45,665 bases of DNA from JBCBDX01 sp039815825 (GTDB lineage: Bacteria; Pseudomonadota; Alphaproteobacteria; Rhizobiales; Rhizobiaceae), in assembly GCA_039815825.1 (NCBI GenBank), contig JBCBYO010000025.1, forward strand, positions 1 to 45,665, read 5' to 3'. A model generated the notes under the pieces. The model saw only the letters and a program-made list of their open reading frames with translations. It did no database searches and was not told the DNA's origin. Made by a program: the position numbers and the translations under genes. Below, in pieces: positions 1-8,544 of the stretch (position 1 is its first letter; each line of letters opens with the position of its first letter).

Positions 1-266
1 CTGAAGCTTACATTTTGACGAAAGAAGAGGGTGGGCGTCACACACCATTCTTCAACAACTACCGTCCTCAGTTCTACTTCCGCACAACCGACGTGACGGG
101 TGAAGTTCAGTTGCCAGACGGCACCGAAATGGTGATGCCAGGCGACAATGCTGAGATGAATGTTGAGCTGATCACACCGATCGCGATGGAAGAGCGCCTG
201 CGCTTTGCTATCCGTGAAGGTGGCCGCACCGTCGGTGCAGGCATCGTAGCGAAAATTATTGAGTAA
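1..266 (+). CDS. tuf: Elongation factor Tu, C-terminal end (partial)
   Basis: This is the 3' end of an EF-Tu gene; the rest lies before the window. The reading frame is open from the first complete codon at position 3 and encodes the typical domain 3 of EF-Tu, including the segment GGRHTPFFNNYRPQFYFRT and the terminal part REGGRTVGAGIVAKIIE. EF-Tu carries aminoacyl-tRNA to the ribosome as a GTP complex; domain 3 contacts tRNA and EF-Ts. The position directly before rpsJ is the usual bacterial arrangement (rpsL-rpsG-fusA-tuf-rpsJ). The TTG at 15 is internal and not a start. Confidence 0.98.
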   Translation, partial: EAYILTKEEGGRHTPFFNNYRPQFYFRTTDVTGEVQLPDGTEMVMPGDNAEMNVELITPIAMEERLRFAIREGGRTVGAGIVAKIIE

Positions 267-285
267 TTTAGGCGAGAGACTTTAT

Positions 286-315
286 GGCGCGTCAGAGACG
301 CTGGCGCGCCTTTCT
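286..315 (+). terminator. Hairpin between tuf and rpsJ, possible partial terminator
   Basis: GGCGCG (286-291) pairs with CGCGCC (305-310), with an inner CAG/CTG extension and a five-base loop, followed by TTTCTC. The pyrimidine tract is weak, so this is more likely a partial terminator or an RNA-processing hairpin between tuf and the ribosomal operon than a full stop. The call rests on sequence only. Confidence 0.45.
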
Positions 316-335
316 CATTGGATGGAGCCAAATAA

Positions 336-644
336 ATGAACGGCCAAAACATTCGCATCCGCCTGAAGGCGTTTGACCACCGTGTTCTTGATGCATCGAC
401 CCGCGAAATCGTGTCTACTGCCAAGCGCACCGGTGCGGGCGTACGTGGTCCAGTACCGCTGCCTACACGCTTTGAACGCTTTACAGTGAACCGTTCGCCG
501 CACGTTAATAAGAAGAGCCGCGAACAATTTGAGATGCGCACACACAAACGTCTGTTGGATATCGTCGATCCAACGCCGCAAACAGTTGATGCTTTGATGA
601 AGCTCGACCTGGCTGCCGGCGTGGATGTCGAGATCAAGCTCTAA
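336..644 (+). CDS. rpsJ: 30S ribosomal protein S10
   Basis: A 102-residue protein of normal S10 length, opening with MNGQNIRIRLKAFDH and containing the conserved segment PLPTRFERFTVNRSPHVNKK. S10 sits in the head of the small subunit and, as NusE, also joins the transcription antitermination complex. The ATG at 336 follows a GGAG box about ten bases upstream. It is the first gene of the S10 operon here, 69 bases after tuf, with a hairpin in the gap. Confidence 0.98.
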   Translation: MNGQNIRIRLKAFDHRVLDASTREIVSTAKRTGAGVRGPVPLPTRFERFTVNRSPHVNKKSREQFEMRTHKRLLDIVDPTPQTVDALMKLDLAAGVDVEIKL

Positions 645-677
645 GAGCTTGCAGACCAATTTGAGAGGAATGAACCA

Positions 678-1391
678 ATGCGTTCAGGAGTGATAGCACA
701 GAAGCTGGGGATGACCCGGGTTTACACCGATGAGGGTGTGAACTTGCCGGTCACCGTGCTTCGCTTGGAAAATTGTCAGGTGGTTGCACAGCGCACAACT
801 GACAAGCATGGCTATGATGCCGTGCAGTTGGGTGTCGGCTTTGCCAAGCCTAAAAATACGTCAAAAGCCATGCGCGGTCATTTCGCCAAGGCTTCCGTTG
901 AGCCAAAGCGCAAGCTTGCCGAGTTCCGCGTGTCTGCCGACAATATGTTGGATGTGGGTGCGGAGATTATTGCGAGCCACTTTGTCGCTGGCCAAAAGGT
1001 TGATGTGACAGGCGTGAGCCAGGGTAAGGGCTTTGCCGGTGTTATGAAGCGCCACAATTTTGGCGGTGGTCGGGCTACACACGGTAACTCGATCTCACAC
1101 CGCTCGCATGGTTCGACAGGTCAGTGTCAGGATCCAGGTAAGGTATTCAAGGGCAAGAAAATGGCCGGTCACATGGGCGCAACGCGCGTGACCACGCAAA
1201 ATTTGGAAATCGTTTCCACTGACGAAGATCGTGGTCTCATTTTGGTCAAAGGCGCGATCCCCGGCTCAAAAGGGGCATGGATCCTGGTGCGTGATGCTGT
1301 GAAGATGTCCGCGCCTGATGGTGTCCCGATGCCTGCTGCGCTACGCGCGGCGGCTGCTGCTGAGGCACCGGCCCAGGAGGGAGCTGAATAA
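678..1391 (+). CDS. rplC: 50S ribosomal protein L3
   Basis: A 237-residue L3. The long central loop that reaches towards the peptidyl-transferase centre is visible around residues 125-165 (HNFGGGRATHGNSISHRSHG). The Gln of GQCQDPGKV (about residue 151) matches the glutamine methylated by PrmB in E. coli. The last 25 residues are an Ala-rich tail common in alphaproteobacterial L3. The stop shares one base with the rplD start (TAATG at 1389-1393), which suggests coupled translation. Confidence 0.98.
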   Translation: MRSGVIAQKLGMTRVYTDEGVNLPVTVLRLENCQVVAQRTTDKHGYDAVQLGVGFAKPKNTSKAMRGHFAKASVEPKRKLAEFRVSADNMLDVGAEIIASHFVAGQKVDVTGVSQGKGFAGVMKRHNFGGGRATHGNSISHRSHGSTGQCQDPGKVFKGKKMAGHMGATRVTTQNLEIVSTDEDRGLILVKGAIPGSKGAWILVRDAVKMSAPDGVPMPAALRAAAAAEAPAQEGAE

Positions 1392-2008
1392 TGGAACTTT
1401 CAGTTAAAAAGCTGGACGGGAAAGCTGCGGGCAAGGTCAAAGTATCTGACGCTGTCTTTGGCTTAGAGCCGCGCGCAGATATTTTGCAGCGTATGGTCAA
1501 CTATCAGTTGGCAAAACGCCAGCAGGGCTCGCATCAGACGCTTGGTCGCTCAGATATTGCTCGTACTGGCGCGAAAATGTTCCGCCAAAAAGGCACCGGT
1601 AATGCGCGTCACCATGCTGCATCTGCTCCACAGTTCCGTGGTGGTGGCAAGGCGCACGGTCCTGTGTCGCGCAGCCACGCTATTGACTTGCCTAAGAAGG
1701 TTCGCGCGTTGGCGCTGAAACATGCCATCTCGTCAAAGGTGAAGGGCGAAGCACTGATCGTCGTTGATGATCTCGCCGCAGATGGCAAGACAAAGACATT
1801 GGCTGCCCACTTGAAGGGCCTCGGCCTTGAAAATGCGCTGGTGATTGGTGGTGCAGAGTTGGATGCGAACTTCGCAAACGCTGCTTCAAACATCCCAAAT
1901 GTGGATGTGCTGCCGGTACAGGGTATCAATGTTTATGACATTTTGCGCCGTAACACTCTGGTGTTGTCCAAGGCGGCTGTCGAAGCCCTTGAGGAGCGTT
2001 TCAAATGA
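1391..2008 (+). CDS. rplD: 50S ribosomal protein L4
   Basis: A 205-residue L4 with the basic extended loop (about residues 48-92, including KMFRQKGTGNARHH and FRGGGKAHGP) that lines the nascent-peptide exit tunnel. In enterobacteria L4 also represses its own operon; the regulatory leader, if present here, would lie before this window. The start overlaps the rplC stop by one base, and the end overlaps rplW by four bases (ATGA), consistent with equimolar coupled synthesis. Confidence 0.98.
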   Translation: MELSVKKLDGKAAGKVKVSDAVFGLEPRADILQRMVNYQLAKRQQGSHQTLGRSDIARTGAKMFRQKGTGNARHHAASAPQFRGGGKAHGPVSRSHAIDLPKKVRALALKHAISSKVKGEALIVVDDLAADGKTKTLAAHLKGLGLENALVIGGAELDANFANAASNIPNVDVLPVQGINVYDILRRNTLVLSKAAVEALEERFK

Positions 2009-2298
2009 GTGATTTGCGCCACTATGATGTGATCGTTTCACCGGTCATTACAGAAAAATCGACGCTTGTTGGCGAAAACAATCAGGTTGTTTTCAATGTT
2101 GCAAAGGACGCCTCCAAGCCTGAAATCAAAGCGGCAGTCGAGGCACTTTTCAGTGTCAAAGTTGCAGCTGTGAACACGCTGGTCCGCAAGGGTAAAACCA
2201 AGCGCTTCCGCGGCATCAAAGGCCGCCAGTCAGATGTCAAAAAAGCGGTCGTCACATTGGAAGACGGTCAGGCAATTGACATTGCGACCGGTCTTTAA
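2005..2298 (+). CDS. rplW: 50S ribosomal protein L23
   Basis: A 97-residue L23 with the conserved start YDVIVSPVITEKST and the basic segment VRKGKTKRFRGIKGRQ. L23 sits at the exit of the peptide tunnel, where trigger factor and signal recognition particle dock. Its ATG overlaps the rplD stop by four bases; rplB begins 14 bases after its stop. Confidence 0.98.
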   Translation: MSDLRHYDVIVSPVITEKSTLVGENNQVVFNVAKDASKPEIKAAVEALFSVKVAAVNTLVRKGKTKRFRGIKGRQSDVKKAVVTLEDGQAIDIATGL

Positions 2299-2312
2299 GG
2301 GGAATTAGAGCG

Positions 2313-3146
2313 ATGGCTTTGAAGACATTCAATCCGACTTCTCCGGCGCAGCGCCAGCTGGTGCTTGTCGATAAGTCGCACCTGCACAAGGGCAAGCCGG
2401 TCAAGACTTTGACCGTTGGTCTGACAAAATCAGGCGGCCGTAACAATGCAGGTCGCATGACCTCACGCCACATCGGTGGTGGTCACAAACGTTCTTATCG
2501 GATCATCGACTTCAAGCGTCGTAAGTTTGATGTCGGTGCCACTGTTGAGCGTTTGGAATATGATCCGAACCGGACTGCTTTCATCGCGCTCATCAAATAT
2601 GATGATGGCGAGTTGGCTTACATCTTGGCGCCTCAGCGTTTGTCTGCGGGTGACCGGGTTATTGCGGGTGCAAAGGCTGACGTTAAGCCGGGTAATGCGA
2701 TGCCGCTTCAGGCGATGCCAGTTGGTACCATCATCCACAATGTGGAAATGAAGCCGGGCAAGGGCGGTCAAATCGCCCGGTCTGCGGGAACTTACGCGCA
2801 GCTCGTTGGTCGTGACCAAGGCATGGCGATCCTTCGCTTGAACTCCGGTGAACAGCGCCTGGTACAGGGTACATGCATGGCAACAGTGGGCGCTGTGTCA
2901 AACCCGGACCATGGCAACACAAATCTTGGTAAGGCCGGCCGTAAGCGCTGGTTGGGTCGTCGCCCCCACGTTCGTGGTGTCGTTATGAACCCGGTTGATC
3001 ACCCCCACGGTGGTGGTGAGGGTCGTACCTCTGGTGGCCGTCACCCGGTGACACCTTGGGGCAAGCCGACCAAGGGCAAGCGGACGCGGTCTAACAAGCA
3101 GACTGACAAGTTCATCATGCGCTCACGTCACCAGCGCAAGAAGTAA
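2313..3146 (+). CDS. rplB: 50S ribosomal protein L2
   Basis: A 277-residue L2, the normal length. The N-terminal OB-like part and SH3-like part are followed by the basic C-terminal extension with the signature MNPVDHPHGGGEGR near residues 225-238, whose histidine is close to the peptidyl-transferase centre. L2 binds 23S rRNA and is needed for subunit association. A GGGG-type ribosome binding site lies just before the ATG. Confidence 0.98.
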   Translation: MALKTFNPTSPAQRQLVLVDKSHLHKGKPVKTLTVGLTKSGGRNNAGRMTSRHIGGGHKRSYRIIDFKRRKFDVGATVERLEYDPNRTAFIALIKYDDGELAYILAPQRLSAGDRVIAGAKADVKPGNAMPLQAMPVGTIIHNVEMKPGKGGQIARSAGTYAQLVGRDQGMAILRLNSGEQRLVQGTCMATVGAVSNPDHGNTNLGKAGRKRWLGRRPHVRGVVMNPVDHPHGGGEGRTSGGRHPVTPWGKPTKGKRTRSNKQTDKFIMRSRHQRKK

Positions 3147-3163
3147 GGAATAGAGGATAAGCC

Positions 3164-3442
3164 ATGGCGCGTTCAATTTGGAAAGGCCCGTTTGTTGACG
3201 GCTATCTTCTCAAGAAAGCTGAGAAGGCTCGTGAAAGCGGTCGTAACGACGTGATCAAGATGTGGAGCCGCCGCTCGACAATCTTGCCGCAGTTTGTTGG
3301 CCTGACATTCGGTGTCTACAACGGTCAAAAACACATTCCGGTTTCCATTTCTGAGGAAATGGTCGGACATAAGTTCGGTGAGTTTGCACCATCGCGTACC
3401 TATTATGGTCACGGTGCAGACAAGAAAGCGAAGAGGAAGTAA
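3164..3442 (+). CDS. rpsS: 30S ribosomal protein S19
   Basis: A 92-residue S19 with the start MARSIWKGPFVDGYLLKK and the conserved end GEFAPSRTYYGHGADKKAKRK. S19 forms a dimer with S13 in the 30S head, near the A-site tRNA. It lies 17 bases after rplB and two bases before rplV, within the S10 operon. Confidence 0.98.
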   Translation: MARSIWKGPFVDGYLLKKAEKARESGRNDVIKMWSRRSTILPQFVGLTFGVYNGQKHIPVSISEEMVGHKFGEFAPSRTYYGHGADKKAKRK

Positions 3443-3444
3443 GG

Positions 3445-3834
3445 ATGGGCAAGCCCAAGGCAGAACGCCGGTTGGCTGACAATGAAGCACGTGCGGTAAC
3501 CCGCAATGTGCGTGTTAGCCCGCAGAAGCTGAATTTGGTGGCAGCAATGATCCGCGGCAAGAAAGTCTCGGCTGCGTTGGCGGACCTTGAGTTCTCGCGT
3601 AAGCGGATCGCTGGCACCGTTAAGAAGACGTTGGAAAGCGCAATCGCGAACGCGGAAAACAATCATGATCTTGACGTCGACGCACTTGTCGTTTCCGAGG
3701 CATGGGTTGGCAAATCGATTGTGATGAAGCGTTTCATGGCCCGTGGCCGTGGCCGCGCTAGCCGTATCGTCAAGCCGTTTTCGCATCTGACAATTGTTGT
3801 GGCTGAGAAAGCCGACGCTGAGGAGGCCGCATAA
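3445..3834 (+). CDS. rplV: 50S ribosomal protein L22
   Basis: A 129-residue L22. The segment VRVSPQKLNLVAAMIRGKKV and the C-terminal beta-hairpin containing MARGRGRASRIVKPFSHLTI are typical; the hairpin tip lines the exit tunnel and is where macrolide-resistance changes fall in other bacteria. There is an acidic tail of eight residues. The stop overlaps the rpsC start (TAATG, 3832-3836). Confidence 0.98.
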   Translation: MGKPKAERRLADNEARAVTRNVRVSPQKLNLVAAMIRGKKVSAALADLEFSRKRIAGTVKKTLESAIANAENNHDLDVDALVVSEAWVGKSIVMKRFMARGRGRASRIVKPFSHLTIVVAEKADAEEAA

Positions 3835-4544
3835 TGGGTCAGAAGATTAATCCAGTTGGTTTCCGTCTTGGTATCAACCGCACATGGGACTCGCGTTGGT
3901 TCGCCAATTCAGGTGAGTATGGTTCCCTTCTGCATGAAGATCTGAAGATCCGCCGTTTCCTTGAGAAGGAACTCAAGCAGGCAGCTGTCTCAAAGATCGT
4001 AATAGAGCGTCCGCATAAAAAATGTCGTGTGACAATTCACTCTGCGCGTCCTGGTATCATCATCGGTAAAAAAGGTGCTGATATCGAGAAGCTGCGTCGC
4101 AAAATTTCAGCGTTCACAGATGCTGAAACGCATCTGAATATCGTTGAAGTGCGCAAGCCAGAGATTGACGCAAACCTTGTTGCGCAATCAATCGCGCAGC
4201 AGCTTGAGCGCCGGGTGGCTTTCCGTCGCGCCATGAAGCGGGCTGTTCAATCTGCCATGCGTTTGGGTGCCGAGGGTATCCGGATCAACTGCGCGGGTCG
4301 CCTCGGCGGCGCTGAGATTGCCCGGACCGAATGGTATCGCGAAGGCCGTGTGCCGCTTCACACTTTGCGCGCTGACGTTGATTACGGCACAGCCGAGGGT
4401 TCAACGGCCTATGGCATCATCGGCATCAAGGTCTGGATCTTTAAAGGTGAAATTCTTGAGCACGATCCGATGGCCTCTGAGCGCCGCGCGACCGAGCAAG
4501 ACAATCAGGGTGGCGGTGGCAACCGTCGCCGCGAGAACGCCTGA
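3834..4544 (+). CDS. rpsC: 30S ribosomal protein S3
   Basis: A 236-residue S3 starting MGQKINPVGFRLGI. A KH domain is recognisable by the GxxG-type loop in GIIIGKKGADIEKLR (about residues 75-89), and the C-terminal domain carries RINCAGRLGGAEIARTEWY. S3 is part of the mRNA entry channel and its helicase activity. The C-terminal tail is Gly/Gln/Arg rich and less conserved. Confidence 0.98.
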   Translation: MGQKINPVGFRLGINRTWDSRWFANSGEYGSLLHEDLKIRRFLEKELKQAAVSKIVIERPHKKCRVTIHSARPGIIIGKKGADIEKLRRKISAFTDAETHLNIVEVRKPEIDANLVAQSIAQQLERRVAFRRAMKRAVQSAMRLGAEGIRINCAGRLGGAEIARTEWYREGRVPLHTLRADVDYGTAEGSTAYGIIGIKVWIFKGEILEHDPMASERRATEQDNQGGGGNRRRENA

Positions 4545-4571
4545 TACAAGCGGGCGGTGGAGTAAAGAGCA

Positions 4572-4985
4572 ATGTTGCAACCAAAGCGGACGAAATTCCG
4601 TAAGCAGTTCAAGGGTAAGATCCGTGGCGTGGCCAAGGGTGGTTCAGACCTGAACTTTGGTGCTTACGGTTTGAAGGCATTGGAGCCTAACCGCGTGAAT
4701 GCCCGTGAGATCGAGGCTGCACGTCGTGCCATCACACGTCACATGAAGCGTGCTGGTCGTGTTTGGATCCGTATCTTTCCAGACGTTCCCGTAACGTCGA
4801 AGCCAACCGAAGTTCGGATGGGTAAAGGTAAGGGTTCGGTCGATTATTGGGCTGCACGCGTCAAGCCTGGCCGGATCATGTTTGAAATTGATGGTGTGCC
4901 TGAGGATATTGCGCGTGAAGCGCTTCGTCTTGGGTCGGCAAAGCTTTCTGTCAAAACGCGCTTTGTACAGCGCATTGCCGAATAA
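4572..4985 (+). CDS. rplP: 50S ribosomal protein L16
   Basis: A 137-residue L16 beginning MLQPKRTKFRKQFKGK. The conserved segment EVRMGKGKGSVDYWAARVKPG (residues about 76-96) is intact; the arginine of this loop is the YcfD (RoxA) hydroxylation site in E. coli. L16 positions A- and P-site tRNA on the large subunit. It is preceded by GGAGTAAAGAGCA. Confidence 0.98.
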   Translation: MLQPKRTKFRKQFKGKIRGVAKGGSDLNFGAYGLKALEPNRVNAREIEAARRAITRHMKRAGRVWIRIFPDVPVTSKPTEVRMGKGKGSVDYWAARVKPGRIMFEIDGVPEDIAREALRLGSAKLSVKTRFVQRIAE

Positions 4986-4997
4986 GGAGTGGATGAC

Positions 4998-5204
4998 ATG
5001 AAATCCGTAGACATTCGCGCAATGACCGCCGACGAACTGACCACAAAGCTGGCTGAACTGAAAAAAGAGCAGTTTAACCTGCGCTTCCAGTCTGCAACAG
5101 GTCAGTTGGAAAATTCCGCCCGTGCCCGTCAGGTTCGCCGTGACATTGCACGCATCAAAACGATCGCGGCTGAAAAAGCCAGCGGCCAGAACGCACAAGC
5201 ATAA
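4998..5204 (+). CDS. rpmC: 50S ribosomal protein L29
   Basis: A 68-residue L29: MKSVDIRAMTADEL at the N-terminus, then a two-helix hairpin (FNLRFQSATGQLEN, RQVRRDIARIKTI). I chose the ATG at 4998 because AAGGAG (4984-4989) is eight bases upstream and because MK-x-x-D-I/L-R is the normal start; an in-frame GTG at 4989 lies inside the ribosome binding site. L29 lies beside L23 at the tunnel exit. Confidence 0.97.
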   Translation: MKSVDIRAMTADELTTKLAELKKEQFNLRFQSATGQLENSARARQVRRDIARIKTIAAEKASGQNAQA

Positions 5205-5215
5205 GGACGACCGCT

Positions 5216-5458
5216 ATGCCAAAACGCATCCTGCAAGGCACTGTGGTGAGTGACAAGAACGATAAGACAGTCGTTGTGCGCGTAGAGCGCCGCTTTTCTC
5301 ACCCGCTGTTGAAGAAAACAGTTCGTCGCTCAAAGCGCTACCAGGCGCATGACGAGAACAACACATTCAAAGTTGGCGACAAGGTTTCTATCCAGGAGAC
5401 GGCGCCAATTTCGAAGAACAAACGCTGGTCTGTTGTTGAACAGGCAGCTGCTGAATAG
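5216..5458 (+). CDS. rpsQ: 30S ribosomal protein S17
   Basis: An 80-residue S17 of the OB-fold family: MPKRILQGTVVSDKNDKTVVV, then RRSKRYQAHDE and the end of the fold SIQETAPISKNKRW. It binds 16S rRNA early in assembly. A 67-base gap follows before rplN, longer than most gaps in this operon, with no clear terminator in it. Confidence 0.98.
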   Translation: MPKRILQGTVVSDKNDKTVVVRVERRFSHPLLKKTVRRSKRYQAHDENNTFKVGDKVSIQETAPISKNKRWSVVEQAAAE

Positions 5459-5525
5459 GACCTGTTGGTCCAAAGGAACCGCCGGCAACGGCAAGTGAAG
5501 ACAAAAGAATTAGAGGCATCCAGTC

Positions 5526-5894
5526 ATGATTCAGATGCAAACAAACCTCGATATCGCCGACAACTCTGGCGCGCGTCGTGTTCAGTGCATCAAAGTGCTG
5601 GGCGGATCGAAGCGCAAATATGCGTCTGTCGGTGACATCATCGTGGTGTCCGTCAAAGAAGCGATCCCCCGGGGCCGCGTGAAAAAGGGCGACGTCATGA
5701 AGGCGGTCGTTGTGCGTACTGCCAAAGATATCCGCCGCGCGGACGGCTCTGTCATTCGTTTTGATGGCAACGCAGCCGTTTTGGTCAACAACAACAAAGA
5801 GCCTATCGGAACGCGTATTTTTGGGCCGGTACCGCGTGAGCTTCGCGGTCGTCAGCACATGAAAATCATTTCGCTGGCACCAGAAGTGCTCTGA
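5526..5894 (+). CDS. rplN: 50S ribosomal protein L14
   Basis: A 122-residue L14, the standard length, beginning MIQMQTNLDIADNSGARR and containing DGNAAVLVNNNKEPIGTRIFG. L14 is on the subunit interface beside L19 and is the docking site of the silencing factor RsfS. It is followed 11 bases later by rplX. Confidence 0.98.
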   Translation: MIQMQTNLDIADNSGARRVQCIKVLGGSKRKYASVGDIIVVSVKEAIPRGRVKKGDVMKAVVVRTAKDIRRADGSVIRFDGNAAVLVNNNKEPIGTRIFGPVPRELRGRQHMKIISLAPEVL

Positions 5895-5905
5895 GGAGAA
5901 CAACA

Positions 5906-6217
5906 ATGCAAAAGATCAAAAAAGGCGATGAAGTTGTTGTTCTGACCGGCAAAGACAAAGGCCGCAAGGGCAACGTGATTGCAGTGATGCCGAAAGATGG
6001 CAAAGCGGTGGTTTCCGGGATCAACATGATCAAGCGTCACCAGCGTCAGACGCAGTCAAGCGAAGCTGGCATCATTAACCGTGAGGCGCCTATTCAATTG
6101 TCCAATATCGCGATTGCTGATCCTAAAGATGGCAGCCCGACCCGTGTTGGCTTTAAAATTGAAGATGGCAAGAAGGTGCGCGTAGCGAAGCGCTCAGGAG
6201 AAGTGATCGATGGCTAA
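5906..6217 (+). CDS. rplX: 50S ribosomal protein L24
   Basis: A 103-residue L24 with a KOW motif near the N-terminus (KIKKGDEVVVLTGKDKGRKG). L24 starts folding of 23S rRNA and borders the tunnel exit. Its stop lies inside the next gene: rplE begins at 6210, an eight-base overlap, so the two are probably translated by coupling. Confidence 0.98.
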   Translation: MQKIKKGDEVVVLTGKDKGRKGNVIAVMPKDGKAVVSGINMIKRHQRQTQSSEAGIINREAPIQLSNIAIADPKDGSPTRVGFKIEDGKKVRVAKRSGEVIDG

Positions 6218-6779
6218 CGCTCAAGGATATACACCGCGGGTAAAGACAGCCTATCACGAGGCTGTACGCGGCAAACTGCAAGAGCAGTTTAACTATGCCA
6301 ATGTCATGCAAATCCCAGAGGTGACGAAAATCGTCGTCAATATGGGTGTTGGTGAAGCTGTGGGCGACTCCAAGAAGCCGACACGCGCAGCAGACGATCT
6401 TTCATTGATCACAGGCCAGAAGGCTGTGATCACGCGTGCGCGCAAGTCTATTGCTGGCTTTAAAGTGCGTGAAGAAATGCCATTGGGCGCAAAAGTAACT
6501 TTGCGCGGTAATCGCATGTATGAATTCATTGACCGCTTGGTGAACATTGCGCTGCCGCGTGTTCGCGATTTTCGTGGTCTGAACCCCAAGTCTTTTGATG
6601 GTCGTGGCAACTTCGCTATGGGCCTGAAAGAGCACATCGTGTTCCCCGAGATCGACTATGACAAGGTCGATCAAATGTGGGGAATGGACATCATCGTTTG
6701 TACGAGTGCGAAAACGGATGACGAGGCGCGCGAATTGCTGCGTGCACTCAACTTCCCATTCCCACCGGAAAAGCACTAA
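6210..6779 (+). CDS. rplE: 50S ribosomal protein L5
   Basis: A 189-residue L5. Typical segments are VVNMGVGEAVGDSKK, GQKAVITRARKSIAGFKVRE and the end of the fold CTSAKTDDEARELLRAL. L5 anchors 5S rRNA in the central protuberance and touches P-site tRNA. The start is inside rplX; AGGAG (6197-6201) lies eight bases upstream of the ATG. Confidence 0.98.
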   Translation: MANAQGYTPRVKTAYHEAVRGKLQEQFNYANVMQIPEVTKIVVNMGVGEAVGDSKKPTRAADDLSLITGQKAVITRARKSIAGFKVREEMPLGAKVTLRGNRMYEFIDRLVNIALPRVRDFRGLNPKSFDGRGNFAMGLKEHIVFPEIDYDKVDQMWGMDIIVCTSAKTDDEARELLRALNFPFPPEKH

Positions 6780-6806
6780 CGGCAAGCGTAAGGAAGGACA
6801 CTATCC

Positions 6807-7112
6807 ATGGCCAAAGTAAGTGCCGTAGAGAAGAACAATCGTCGCCGCAGACTGGTCAAAAGCCATGCTGCGAAACGCGCTGCGCTAAAAAAGATCACCA
6901 AAGACCGTTCTTTGCCGATCGAAGAGCGCTTTAAAGCAACATTGAAGCTGGCTGAAATGCCTCGCAATGGTGCCAAGGTGCGTGTGCGTAACCGTTGTGA
7001 AGTTTCAGGTCGACCACGCGGTTTCTACCGTAAGTTGAGAATGTCGCGTATTGCACTTCGCGAACTTGGTAACCTCGGCAAGGTGCCGGGCGTTGTGAAG
7101 TCAAGCTGGTAA
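6807..7112 (+). CDS. rpsN: 30S ribosomal protein S14, zinc-free type
   Basis: A 101-residue S14 of the long form that lacks the CxxC-x12-CxxC zinc ribbon: the region reads RNRCEVSGRPRGFYRKLRMSR, with a single cysteine. S14 belongs to the 30S head, late in assembly. The zinc-free form is normal for Proteobacteria, so the missing cysteines are not a defect. Confidence 0.98.
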   Translation: MAKVSAVEKNNRRRRLVKSHAAKRAALKKITKDRSLPIEERFKATLKLAEMPRNGAKVRVRNRCEVSGRPRGFYRKLRMSRIALRELGNLGKVPGVVKSSW

Positions 7113-7124
7113 GGGAGATCGATT

Positions 7125-7523
7125 ATGTCCATGTCTGATCCCGTCGGCGATATGCTGACACGTATCCGCAACGGTTTGCATCGTTCAAAGAGCTCTATTT
7201 CAACGCCGGCTTCCAAGTTGCGCGGTCGCGTTCTGGATGTACTGCAATCTGAGGGCTACATCCGCGGCTACTCCGAAGTGGAGTATGGCTCTGGTAAGTC
7301 GGAGTTCGAGATCGAGTTGAAATATTATGATGGTGCGCCTGTTATCCGCACGATTGAGCGGGTCTCCAAGCCTGGTCGTCGTGTGTATGTTGGCGCGAAA
7401 TCAATCCCAAGCGTTTCCAATGGGTTGGGTATTTCCATTCTGTCGACGCCCAAAGGCGTGATGGCGGACCATGAAGCGCGTGATCAAAACGTAGGTGGTG
7501 AGCTTTTGTGCCGCATCTTCTGA
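7125..7523 (+). CDS. rpsH: 30S ribosomal protein S8
   Basis: A 132-residue S8 with SDPVGDMLTRIRNG at the N-terminus and the signature GLGISILSTPKGVMADHEAR near the C-terminus. Two ATGs (7125 and 7131) could start it; the ribosome binding site GGGAGA is nearer to 7125. In E. coli S8 represses the spc operon by binding the rplE region of the mRNA; I did not establish that structure here. Confidence 0.97.
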   Translation: MSMSDPVGDMLTRIRNGLHRSKSSISTPASKLRGRVLDVLQSEGYIRGYSEVEYGSGKSEFEIELKYYDGAPVIRTIERVSKPGRRVYVGAKSIPSVSNGLGISILSTPKGVMADHEARDQNVGGELLCRIF

Positions 7524-7566
7524 TGTGTTTGCAAGCTGACTGAGTACTAACGAACGGAATTGAACA

Positions 7567-8100
7567 ATGTCTCGTATTGGTAAGAAACCGGTTGCTGTAC
7601 CCGAGGGCGTTACGGCGTCACTTGATGGCAATAAGGTCACCGCGAAGGGCCCAAAGGGTGAATTGCATTTCGTTGTTAACGAGGAAGTCCTCGTTAAGAT
7701 GGAAGGCAGTGAAATCACCGTGTCGCCGCGCGACAATTCAAAAGATGCGCGCTCCAAATGGGGCATGTCACGCACCATGATCGAAAACATCATGACAGGC
7801 GTGAAAAGCGGTTTTGAGCGTAAGCTGGAGATCAACGGTGTTGGTTATCGCGCCGCTATGCAAGGTAAAAACCTGCAGCTGTCGCTCGGTTACTCACACG
7901 ATGTAATTTACCCCATCCCCGAGGGTGTTTCTGCGGCTTGTCCAAAGCCGACAGAGATCGTCTTGAGCGGCATTAACAAGCAACAACTCGGTCAGGTTGC
8001 AGCTGAGATTCGTGCTTTCCGCTCACCGGAGCCGTATAAGGGCAAGGGTGTTAAATATGCGGAGGAAGTTATCGTCCGCAAAGAAGGCAAGAAGAAGTAA
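7567..8100 (+). CDS. rplF: 50S ribosomal protein L6
   Basis: A 177-residue L6 made of two similar alpha/beta repeats, with the signature PEPYKGKGVKYAEEVIVRKEGK at the C-terminus. It lies at the base of the stalk near the factor-binding site. It follows rpsH by 43 bases. Confidence 0.98.
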   Translation: MSRIGKKPVAVPEGVTASLDGNKVTAKGPKGELHFVVNEEVLVKMEGSEITVSPRDNSKDARSKWGMSRTMIENIMTGVKSGFERKLEINGVGYRAAMQGKNLQLSLGYSHDVIYPIPEGVSAACPKPTEIVLSGINKQQLGQVAAEIRAFRSPEPYKGKGVKYAEEVIVRKEGKKK

Positions 8101-8112
8101 GGAGCGAACAGC

Positions 8113-8475
8113 ATGGCTGGTTCAAAAGCACAAATGATGCGCCGCGCTCAGCGTGTTCGTCGCCAACTCAAAAAAGTGGCCAATGGTCGTCCGCGTTTGT
8201 CGGTCTTCCGTTCATCGAAGAACATTTATGCGCAAGTTATCGATGACAGCGCAGGCAAAACAGTGGCGGCCGCTTCAACATTGGATACTGGTTTGCGCAA
8301 GGACCTGAAAACAGGCGCTGATACAGCTGCTGCTGCCGCAGTTGGGAAGCTGGTTGCTGAGCGTGCATCAAAAGCTGGTGTTGAAGAAGTGGTCTTTGAC
8401 CGCGGCGCTTACATTTACCATGGCCGCGTGAAGGCTTTGGCTGATGCAGCGCGTGAAGGCGGCCTCAAGTTCTAG
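8113..8475 (+). CDS. rplR: 50S ribosomal protein L18
   Basis: A 120-residue L18 with a basic N-terminus (RRAQRVRRQLKKVANGRPRLSVFRS) and the conserved end VVFDRGAYIYHGRVKALADAARE. It binds 5S rRNA together with L5. A 69-base gap separates it from rpsE. Confidence 0.98.
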   Translation: MAGSKAQMMRRAQRVRRQLKKVANGRPRLSVFRSSKNIYAQVIDDSAGKTVAAASTLDTGLRKDLKTGADTAAAAAVGKLVAERASKAGVEEVVFDRGAYIYHGRVKALADAAREGGLKF

Positions 8476-8544
8476 AATTTCACCGGGCTTTTCGTCCAAA
8501 ACATGAAACCCCGTGCTACCGGAAAAGAATAAAGGACAAGGATA

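Noticed and set aside
5388..5906. 172-codon frame on the minus strand across rpsQ and rplN
   Set aside because: Both sense genes are certain ribosomal proteins in standard order; the frame is a shadow.
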